A DNA stretch of 64,000 nt. Origin: Paragordius varius (lineage: Eukaryota > Nematomorpha). The translations under genes and the position numbers were made by a program. Positions within the stretch are counted from its first letter, which is position 1. Each line of letters opens with the position of its first letter. The notes beneath the pieces are model-generated. The model searched no databases and was not told the DNA's origin. It was given only the letters and a program-made list of their open reading frames with translations. Positions 50,146-59,700 of this stretch are shown piece after piece. The DNA lies in assembly GCA_964247055.1 (NCBI GenBank), contig OZ176054.1, positions 3,472,001 through 3,536,000 on the forward strand, written 5' to 3'.

Positions 50146-52577
50146 CTAAAAGGCCCTAATTTTAATTTATAAACTTTAATGATGCAAAAATATAAATAAA
50201 TTTCCTCATTTTATCAAACATTAATTATTATATATTTTTTTAAGGCGCAGTATATATTTACAATAGAATAGCCTTATGAATTTTCACGTAAGATAAAATC
50301 AACATAGAATAATTGATTAATTATGAGCAATTAAGGAAAACGTTCAGTTCAAACATTAACATATAAAACTATTTTTGTAATGAAAAAAAAGGAATTAAAA
50401 AAAGTAAAAACCTTCATATGAACCCATAATAGATCCCACCAAGAATCACACGTGATAATTGGTAATATAGCTTTTGTATTACCACATAAAGCACCGTATA
50501 CAGCAATTTCATAGGGATTTATAAGGGTTTGATATTGAATCTTTATAAATATTTGGTTTAAAATGAAAATATAATATAGGATCGGAGAGTTTTTTAATTG
50601 GGAAGCATTAACCCATATAATTTACATTAAAAAAGAAAATTTATAACGCCAAAAATAAAATAATGTTAAAGACCTTATGTTACATTATATATAGAATTGA
50701 TTAGGTTGTTTACTAATTTTGCAACTCAAAAAGATAAATTTAAATTAAAAAAAGTAATAATGTGGTTGTTCTTATTAAAAAAATATTATTATTATATTTT
50801 CATGATATTAATGATTTTACATCATTTATATCTACATAGATCAAATATTTTTACGCATTATAAAAATAGTTTACATCTCTTTGATAATCTCCATACATGC
50901 GCCAACATATATTTTTCCATAAAATGCGATTTATGTTGCCTTCACGAAAGCCAAGATTTTCTGTTATAAATTCATTTAAAATTATAACTATAATTAATTT
51001 AAAAAAAAATTATCAGAAAAAGGATTAAAAAAACAAACCGTTATCGCTAACTATTTCATCATTTGATTCATATTCATAATGATAAAGTTTATACCCCTGT
51101 AAAGAGTTATAACGCCAATCTTGACCAGTTCGTTTGCATATTTCCAATATCTAAGTGAATTAATTTAATAACTTCAATCAGGTTAGGTTTGGGTTTAATT
51201 TAATTAGAACCCTAATTTTATCCGCTAATAAAAGTAACCAGTCAAAAAAGATCACGTTTTATGAAAAAAGATGTAAAAGTTGTATTATAACACAATTTGG
51301 CTTATGATTATTATAATTAATATAATGAAAACCAATTTAATGGGTAGTTAATTTGATTTCGACTACTTTATACATAAAAATTTTGTGGTATTAAGCAATT
51401 ATAGTTCGAACCTGTATGACTGCATTTATAAGTCATAATTTTAATTTTTTGGTACTAGAACACTAAACCCGTGAAATGTAATTAATATATTGATTTATAT
51501 GACTGTGATTAAAATGTTATCAAATATATTTATTAATGAAAGACGTTCAATAATATATTATTTTTCAAATTTATAAATTATTACTTTATCCATCTTTCCA
51601 GACCGTATACAGCCAAATATGCACTTTAGTAATTTTTCTTCATATTCCTACAAGACATATAGAAAAAAATTAAGTTTAATGATGAAATTTATACCGCTAA
51701 AAATTAAAAAATAATGAAATTTTTTTACCAATTTTTTTCTTTAGTGAAAAGAAACTATCTATAATCACTAAAAGTAAATTACCCTATCAATCGGCGAAAT
51801 GGATCTCTTTTGTCTTGTGCATGCATCGGGATCCTATTAACAAATTGTTATAATGTTATGGCCCTTTAAAATAGTTTTTGAAATTTTGATGTTTTTATTA
51901 AATTATTTTTGTATGCTTTACATAAAAAAATTGTATTATATGATATAAAAATTAATACTTACGAAAAAGATAATTAGCGTACTGTTTTGAGCAGCGTTTT
52001 TAACGATGTTCTTTGTGTTATCACTAGAGTGAAAAAAAAATTATTTACATTTTTATAATTTATTTTATTAAAAAGCAGATATACAGAAAAGTATAGGGCA
52101 TATTGAACAAAGTATGCAATTCACCATCTATATCAAGATCGTTACATTCCTCGAGCCAGGATAAAAACTTTACATTTTCCCTGAAACTGACATTATTTTC
52201 GATCGCATTTAATATAATGCGCTTGGGGGAAAACATTTTTGAATCAAGATTGTGAGGGAAATTTGAATATTTTAACTTTGAAAGGGTTAAATTTTGTAGA
52301 AGCAACCAAAATTTTGATTCAAAGCTCAAAAACTTTTTTTCTAGTTCAAGTTCTTGAATAAGACTAAAGAATGGTATTCATATATATAATATACTTATAA
52401 TTGTGAGCATTATCACGAATATTTTTTATTAAAATATCTAAAGTTTCCGAGCATATCTAAAATTTAGTAATATTTTACTAATTGATATTCATTTAAAATT
52501 TCGGATATAGAGGTATTAAAATTTTGCTGATAATTTAATACATTTTTAAATGCTAAAAATGTGCTCGGACTGTCCAT
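42233..52577 (-). CDS. NUP107: Nuclear pore complex protein Nup107
   Basis: Scaffold nucleoporin of the Y complex. Twenty-four exons chain in phase on the minus strand: 52577-52479, 52456-52395, 52363-52085, 52023-51963, 51833-51783, 51647-51585, 51150-51039, 50960-50875, 50540-50412, 50073-49928, 49172-48937, 48614-48336, 48035-47893, 47286-47190, 47071-46947, 46366-46167, 45753-45597, 45385-45309, 45229-45155, 44348-44264, 43835-43780, 43668-43588, 42810-42597, 42432-42233; about 1,037 residues (human 925). Diagnostic blocks: FLSWLEECNDLD, DPDACTRQKR, EEKLLKCIFGCIRSGKMDK, EICKRTGQDWRYNSLQGYKL, EGNINRILWKNICWRMYGD, AVYGALCGNTKAILPIITCD, ATELPNEYW, LRVWLHGLDMLTE. The long disordered N-terminus of vertebrate Nup107 is absent unless an upstream exon was missed. 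One exon edge (46947) may be off by a base. The 3'-most exons are the least conserved. Confidence 0.92.
42819..43131. mobile_element. Family C MITE (copy C2) abutting a NUP107 splice acceptor
   Basis: Left end ATACCATTTAAAATTACCC with three 21-bp units of the 'ttgaacaattcaaattcaccc' type; right end 'attgttcaagggtgaattt' and TGTAAATAGTAT in a (TA)n tract. In NUP107 (minus) the 3' splice site of the penultimate exon at 42811-42812 lies 7 bp beyond the MITE end. Confidence 0.82.
43843..43906. repeat. (TA)n microsatellite beside a NUP107 acceptor
   Basis: Interrupted TA run in the NUP107 intron just upstream (minus strand) of the acceptor at 43836-43837, replacing the usual pyrimidine tract. Confidence 0.85.
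46469..46732. mobile_element. Family C MITE (copy C3), worn
   Basis: Left end ATACCATAGTATAAATTCACC with two to three 21-bp units ('ttgaacaattctaattcaccc'); the right end is degraded ('ttgggtgaattttaac'). It lies in an intron of NUP107. The flanks share an 'aaattaaaaatgttta' stretch on both sides. Confidence 0.65.
50117..50145. repeat. (TA)n microsatellite in a NUP107 intron
   Basis: An uninterrupted TA tract of about 29 bp between exons 9 and 10. Confidence 0.9.
52364..52394 (-). other. 31-nt intron, NUP107 intron 2
   Basis: GTATAT donor, TCTTTAG acceptor, phase 2. It is the next shortest intron after the 20-23 nt class. Confidence 0.8.
52457..52478 (-). other. 22-nt micro-intron, NUP107 intron 1
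   Basis: GTAAAA donor, ATTTTAG acceptor, with a TACTAA branch-point box placed 12 nt before the 3' end. It joins ILNEYQL to ICSETLDILIKNI, matching the conserved Nup107 N-terminal helix pair. Confidence 0.88.
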
Positions 52578-52659
52578 GCTTTTAGATGAATGTATTGTCA
52601 CAATCCTTATTACATAGTACCAATATAAAAAACACAAGTCCACAAAAATATAACCTGTT

Positions 52660-53810
52660 GAAATATATATATTATAGGAAAATGTATCAAGATTATCATG
52701 GTTATTTGGTTTTGGCCCATATGAGTGATATAAAAAAGTTAATTGCACTTTTTTGTAAATTGGTCTGTATCAGAAAATGGCAAAATTTACGCACAATTTT
52801 TTAAATATTTTTTTTAGTAAAGGCTAAATAACTCATTCCAATACAAATATTATAAACTCCCAATAAAAAGCAAAACAATATTAAAAATAATGAATTTTTT
52901 GATATAAGCTTCAAAAGTCTCATCCTAAAATAAGTTAGTTCTTAAATAAACACAAAACGCCGGGATTGCGCTATAAAATTTTAAATATATGCTAATTTTG
53001 ACATAAAAAAATATTTCTTAAAAATGTATATTTTTCAAAAATTTAATTTTGAGCAAAATATTGTTAGACTACATAATAGTTTGAGGGATGTGGAAACGGC
53101 ATAAAAACGATTTAAGATATAATAAAAACACTTTTTCCAAGATGAAGAAAACATTTTTCCTTATAAATTCGATTAATATATTCGTTCGCTTCTAATTTCT
53201 GCTTAATATAAATTGCCTTTTCTATAAAAAATCAGAAAAATTTTGAAATAACCAACTTAAAATCAGGAGCAATAGAAACAACATCTAATTATATAAAGAG
53301 AGTGTTTTCATAATATCTAAAAGCGTTATACCGTTTTATGCCCAAAAATAGAATTAAGCAGGCTTCAACATAATTTTACTAAAAATTGTATTTTTCTGAA
53401 TATATGAATTTAATAAATAAATTTTTGTGATCAAAATTTAGTGTATATTTAAAAGTTAAATAGCGCAATCCCGACATTTTTGATTTATTCAGGTGAACTA
53501 GCCCATTTTTAAAGAGCGAAAAAATTTAGGAATTTCGGAGCTTACATCTAAAAATCATTTTTTAAAAAAATTGTTTAGCTTTTTAAAGGAGTTTTTGAAA
53601 TATTTTAATATTGGAATAAAGCATTTATATTGCAACAAAAAATATTAATTAAAAGAAATGGCGCAATTTTTATTTTCAGATATGCAACACTTAAAAAAGT
53701 GTAAATACTTTTTTTACTAGTAATGTCCAAAACTAAAAGTACCTTGATAATCTTGATACATGTTCATATCAGAAAATATAATTTTCGGGTTTTTTATATC
53801 CCCTGATTCC
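52660..53810. mobile_element. Large foldback element (family F) next to the NUP107 start
   Basis: Two arms of about 450-550 bp are inverted copies: 'aatgtatcaagattatca' near 52680 pairs with 'tgataatcttgataca' near 53745; 'cgggattgcgctat' near 52962 pairs with 'atagcgcaatcccg' near 53461. Arm identity is roughly 70% by eye, so it is old. No coding capacity. Its inner edge lies about 85 bp upstream of the NUP107 start codon. Confidence 0.75.
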
Positions 53811-53999
53811 GGACGCAGTATAATTTATATGAGTCGATGTTATTTTTAGAATCCTTAATATGAACGAAATTGGGAACAAAAATATCCTAGTAAATATACA
53901 TATATATATATATGTACAGTGAAAAAAAATAATTTATATAAGGTTGCTATGAAAGGTTTTCAGTATTAAAATGAACGGATAAGAATAGTAACTATTATA

Positions 54000-55640
54000 C
54001 AATCTAGAAAGAAACAAGATTTACATAATGATTAGATGCGAGTTATTAATGTTTTATACCGTTTTTTTTAATATGTGCACGTTTGGGTAACTGCTCTATA
54101 TCAGAAAATGGCAAGATCTGCCTAAGTCATATAAATTTATTGTTAAGCCAAATATATTCTGAAAAATATCACTAAGTCAACTACATATAAAAAGCAAAGC
54201 AATATTTTTATAAAACTTAAATTTTAGATGTGGGTTCCGAAAGTGTAAACTTTTCGGAGGTTTTCTAAAAGGGCAAGTTCTGTTAAAATAAAGGAGAAAA
54301 GACCAAAATTGCGCACAAATATTTTTAATATGTGCTAAATATTGACATCAAAAAAATTTTTTCGAAAAAATGGATATGTTTTAAAATTTATACCAATATT
54401 TTGGACTGACTTTTATGCTATTTGAAGCATAATAATGGAAACCGTTTAAAATATTAAGCCATTAGTATATAATTTGATATTGCTGCATATTTTATTACAC
54501 CGAATTGTAACTCAAACGTTTGTTTTTAAATTTAGGAATATTAAAAAAACAGTTTATTGACATAAGAGTGAAAATGAACCAATATATACCATTTGCACTT
54601 CAAGAGTGTCCTAGAACACTTCAAGTTGGTCCTTGAACAATTCAAGTGCGTCCCAAGTTGGTCCTTGAACACTTCAAGTTGGCCTATTTTCTATTATTTA
54701 ACATCAATTTTAAATCGATATCAACTTTTAATATTTAAGAAACCTTATATCTTTATTAATTTCTTAAAATAATTTTGGATATTTTTAAGATTTTAACATG
54801 AAATTAAAAAATATATGAGTTTTCTGGGTTATTAATTAAAAAAAATTTTTGAGTAAAAACATTTAAAAGTCAATAATTTTGTTCAATTGAAAAAAAATAG
54901 TTTGAAACAAAAAAGTGATTTTTAAATAAAATTTTATTTTTAAATGAATAAATATATAATAATTAAAGAAAATTAGATTAATAAATAATTAAATAAAGAA
55001 AATGCAAAAATTATGGTTAAATCAAAATTTATAAATTTTAAGGACCACCTTGAAGTGTTCAAGGACCAACTTGAAATGTTCAAGGACCAACTTGAACTGT
55101 TCCAGGACCAACTTGAATTGTTCAAGGACCAACTTGAAGTGTTCAAGGACACTCTTGAAGTGCAAATGGTATATTGATCAAATTTAGTCAAGAATGGTGA
55201 GCATCATTATTATTATAAAAAAGTGCATTTATAGTATTTTTTAGATGTCTTATTCCGTTTTCATCATGGGTCAAAATAGCAGGAAGTACGCTTCGACAAA
55301 ACTTTGCAATTAATGTTCTAAACATAGTATGCATTTTTTAAAAAAATGTTTTTCAGATGCCATAATTTGGCATAAAAAGTTATCGGAAATATCGGCATTA
55401 TAGAGTGGCCAAAAATGCGGGACTTTGGGACCCCACATTTAAAAGTATTATAAAAATATTGATTGCGTTTTTAATATTTAACCATCAAAAAATTGATTTA
55501 ACAAATGTCATATTACTACAAAAATTAAATAACATCTTATATCACTGAGCCCAAAACCAAAAGAACCATAAGACTGGTACATTTACCAATCAAAAAATAT
55601 ATATTCCATCAAGATATTTTTATATCTATCGATTTTGAAC
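54000..55640. mobile_element. Second family F foldback, split by a family C MITE
   Basis: The left arm (54060-54430) has 'agatgtgggttccgaaag'; the right arm has the inverted 'gggaccccacatttaaa' near 55428. Both resemble the arms at 52.66-53.81 kb. A family C MITE lies between the arms. Outer limits are approximate. Confidence 0.6.
54586..55173. mobile_element. Family C MITE (copy C4) with the longest repeated ends
   Basis: A 588-bp copy: ATACCATTTGCACTTCAAG on the left, CTTGAAGTGCAAATGGTAT on the right. The right end has six 21-bp units ('ttgaacactTCAAGTTGGTCC' variants, inverted), the left four or five. The unit sequence differs from copies C1-C3 (GGTCC instead of CACCC), so this is a subfamily. 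The open frame across the right end is the repeat read in codons. Confidence 0.82.
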
Positions 55641-56439
55641 GCAGAGTTATGATAAAAATAGGGAAAGTATAAAATTAATATTTGAAATTTTATCCAAAAT
55701 ATATCCAGATCTTAATAATATTATTTCATTTGGACCTTTTAATATTATGGAAACATATGTGGGGTGTTTTTGTCCCAGACAATAAAACTTTTTAAGATAG
55801 GGATTTTACAATTTTATAAATTTTTTGATCCGCCTAAAATACCATATCTTGAATATTTTTTAGGTTATTTATTTAATATCATTCTGGGGTTGAAAGCCAT
55901 CCAGGAAATTGATATTATGCAACTTTTGTTAAAATCACATTAGTCATCGCATAATTTATCCCTTTTTTTTCAGCATAATACATACTTGCACAGTAACTCA
56001 TATTTCCCAATTTAGTCATTAATTAAAGACTTATTTTAGCGGTTTCGATAATATAGTAATTTTTTCAAAAACCTATGTTAAAAATATGTTAATGCAATCT
56101 CCAGGTTATCTATCAAGTATTTTTATTGCGCTTCTATCTTTATATGCTATATATATCATAACACATCAACCCCTGATACATATCCTAAATATTAAAAATT
56201 ATGTTATCCTAAATTACGAATTTGAACCGATATATTTGATCATTATTAATTTTGATCCGCATTTTTGCTTATATAGCATCATGATATGCAAGTTTTCTAA
56301 ATATCAAGTTTATATAAAAATAATATTTATTAAATGAACCATACAAATATAAATTGTGTCTTTAAGTTACGAATCGGAATGTTACAATAATTGTACCTCC
56401 ACCCAATGGCTAAATAATTATCAAATATGTATATTAAGT
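55640..56439. other. No gene recognised
   Basis: A+T-rich DNA with two short open frames on the plus strand (56086-56337, 56356-56571) lacking motif support; the second overlaps the next MITE. Confidence 0.45.
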
Positions 56440-56741
56440 ATACCATTTACACCTCAAATCCGCCCCCGAACAATTCGAATTCAGTTTAAACAGTTCCACC
56501 CTCAAATATTTTCAATATTTATCCTTAATCATTTCAAATTTATCATCCTAATAAAGAATCTATTGGGCTAATTGAACTCGTCAATGACAGGAAATATTTC
56601 TTTATGGCATAGTTTATCATTTTTTTCTTTATTATGTAAATTTAAGCAAATTTTTATTTTTGGAAATAATAAAATATAGATAATTTAAACCAATATATTT
56701 AGAGAGGTGTTCGAGGGCGAATTTGAAGTGTAAATGGTATA
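56440..56741. mobile_element. Family C MITE (copy C5)
   Basis: Left end ATACCATTTACACCTCAAAT with a worn 'gaacaattcgaattcag' unit; right end 'tcgagggcgaatttgaagtg' and TGTAAATGGTAT, followed by (TA)n. It lies just downstream of the proposed last exon of the minus-strand secreted-protein gene. Confidence 0.78.
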
Positions 56742-56769
56742 TATATATATATATAAGATTTTTCTCCAA

Positions 56770-59700
56770 TCAAAATGTAAAATAGTATTTTTTGATGGAA
56801 TATACTTGTATTGCTACAGGTGTTATCGCTCCTCCATTTTGATTATTTATAGTAAATAACCAACCTTAAAATAGAAAAAATAAAATGATTTCTAGAGGTA
56901 ATAAAAACAAGGAATAAAATAGTTTTACTGCGTTAGGAGATTTATATTTTGTAAAATCAAAAATAGCTTTTGATTCCGTTTTCTAAAAGCAAATTTCGTT
57001 AATCTTTTTCAAATGACATTTTGAAGCTTTTGTAAAATATTAATAATAATTTAGTAAAGGTAAATGCTGGTCAAAAGTAATTATTTTATAAAATTTGTAC
57101 GTTTTTAGCCTTATATCCTTTTACCGGTTAGCTCAAGCGGTGTTTTTTCTTCTAATATAAATCAATTTTAATCAATATCCGTAAAATTTACAATATAGAA
57201 GTTTTTTGTTATATTAAATATCACAAGTAATATTATCAACTGTAATCTATATATTTATAAAAATGGAAAATGCTGGTTTTGTGATCTGTTTCCGGAAAAC
57301 CGGTAGACCCATTCAAATCCAAATATCGAAAATTATAATCATTAAGGAATGCCCCGACAATAGCTTCGCCCTTTTTTTGAATTAGGCCCCCAGTTCGGGG
57401 CCACCCCGTGTAAAAAACGGGTTTTTTTGAAAACAGACGTCCACAAAAATCGTGTCTTTGAGACAATTTTTCCGAAAACGTGTTGGACCATTCAATTTAA
57501 AATATAATTTTTGTTTACTTATTTTCGATTGCGCTGAACATAGTCGGCTCGCTTTTTTAATTTAGGCCCACTTTTTACCAGCTCCCCCCGTAAAATGCCA
57601 CTTTTTCAAAAAAAGTCCACAAATATAATTTTTTGTTTCTATTTTTCGCTCAAGGTATGAGGCCGTAAAAATCAATAAGGATTCCACGTATTCCCTGTTA
57701 AAAGGCAAAAATTTTAGTCTAGCGTTTCTTTGATGATAGCTGCTGGGTAAGGAGCTACCCGCGAAAAACTGACCCGTCATATCGAAATAGCGTGCTTTCG
57801 GGGTTAAAAACTATTAAGCCATATGAGTTGAATAGCTGCTTAAAGTATTACCCGTAAAAAGTCAAAAGTCGAGCGGATTTTTTGAATTAGCCGTTAAATA
57901 GGCCCTTTACTCCCTTAAAAAATGCGCTATCATTGAACTATTATTAAATTTTGTAAGAATTATATTATGCGGCAGGCAGTTTTAAAATGATTCACATAGT
58001 CTCATAAGTTTTCTGAAATTTGGCTCCAAAGGCATGCTGTATCGATATGATGGCGCTGTAGGCGGGTACGACCCACTACCCAGTGGTCATATAAAAATGT
58101 AGTTAGATACAAAATTTTTGCCTTTATACCTGGAATCAACGTTTACATTCAAATCCAAATATCGCAAAAATATAATCATTAATGAATGACTCGACAATAG
58201 CTTCGCCCTTTTTTTGAATCAGGCCCCCAGTTCGGGGCCACCCCGTGTAAAAAACGGTTTTTTGAAAACAAAAGTCCACAAAAATCGTGTCTTTGAGACA
58301 ATTTTCTCGAAAACGTGTTGGAACATTCAATTTTAAATATGATATTTCTTCCAGACATAGTTAGCTCGCTTTTTTAATTTAGGCCCTCTTTTTACCCGCT
58401 CCCCCCGTAAAATGCCATTTTTTTCAAAAAAACAAAGTCCACAAAAATACTTTTTTGAATCCATTTTTCCCCCAAGTAAACAATATATTAGTATATGAAT
58501 GCACCGTTTTAAAATTCCTATGAGATCATATTTATTAAATAATGTTTTCGAAATAATCCACATGGCTGCTAGCAGCACGAGATTTACGTTAGTTTAATTT
58601 ATAAAAATTAAAGAGACAATAGAAATTTTAAATTACAAATAAATGAATAAATAAATAATTAAATATATTTACCAAAATATGTGCCCTGAGCTCTGACTGG
58701 TTCACTATTTTTCGTAATAGTAACCATAGTTCCCATGATTGTAGCGTTCCCTCCAGGCCCAGTTGTTAGATATTGATCGGCATATATAACACCTAATTTA
58801 AGCGTTTTCTTCATATATACATATTCTTTTATTAAAATATAATCGCATAGCATCGCTTTTAAAATTTTTTATTCCTTACTTGATTTTAATGAAAAAGCTA
58901 ATGATTGAAATAATAGCTTAATATTCAAGAGTATCTACAACGTTAAAAATTATGACAGAATAATTGTATGTAAAAGGAAAATATTTTAACAGATATTTTG
59001 TTTATCCGTTGAGTTCAGTGGCACTCACAAAACTCGTGGGCCGCATGCGGCTTTAGTTATTAATAGCCCAATTATTTGTTCTATTTTCGGATAATTTTCT
59101 ATTTATGTGGTAAATTATGATATCAGTAAAAAATATTTTGAAGAAAAAAGCATCCTTTGTGTCAAAAAATTTAATTTTTAGCAAAATTTTCATGAACCGT
59201 ATTTTATGGTATTATTTCGAGCACGGTGAAACGGTATAAAAACGGTATATGATAGTATAAATAACCTTTTTTATATATTCGATGATGCTGAACATTTCCA
59301 TCATCTCAGAATTTTGATATGTTTGTTCGTCCTCAATTTTAGATAGATAAACAATGTTTTTTTTTAAATGTAACTAAAACTAGGACGAACAAATGAATCA
59401 AGGTGGTAGAAGTTATGATTGTTTTTTTAGAAAATGAGTTTTTCCATACCCGTTTCCACTATTAAATACCATGAAATAGGGTAATTAAAAATTTTCCAAA
59501 AAATATTTTTTTTAACAGAGTGTGCATTTTTTCAAAAAATATTTTTTTATATGTCCTAATCTATGAATATCCTAAAAATTTTTTATCAATAAATCCTGGC
59601 CTTTTCGCATTAATTTGCAAAATGGCCCGTTTTGGAGCCCATGTCTAAAAATTAAAATATTATAAAAGTAATGATGTATCTTTTTAAATATGGTAATGAT

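Noticed and set aside
54973-55191. Ser/Trp/Asn-rich heptad-repeat open frame on the minus strand
   Set aside because: It is the 21-bp repeat of a family C MITE end read as seven-codon units; the inverted end gives a similar artefact.
57236-58578. Several minus-strand open frames, some starting alike (MSQRHDFCG...)
   Set aside because: The identical starts come from copies of the same repeat leader (28895, 57239, 58140), not from a gene family.
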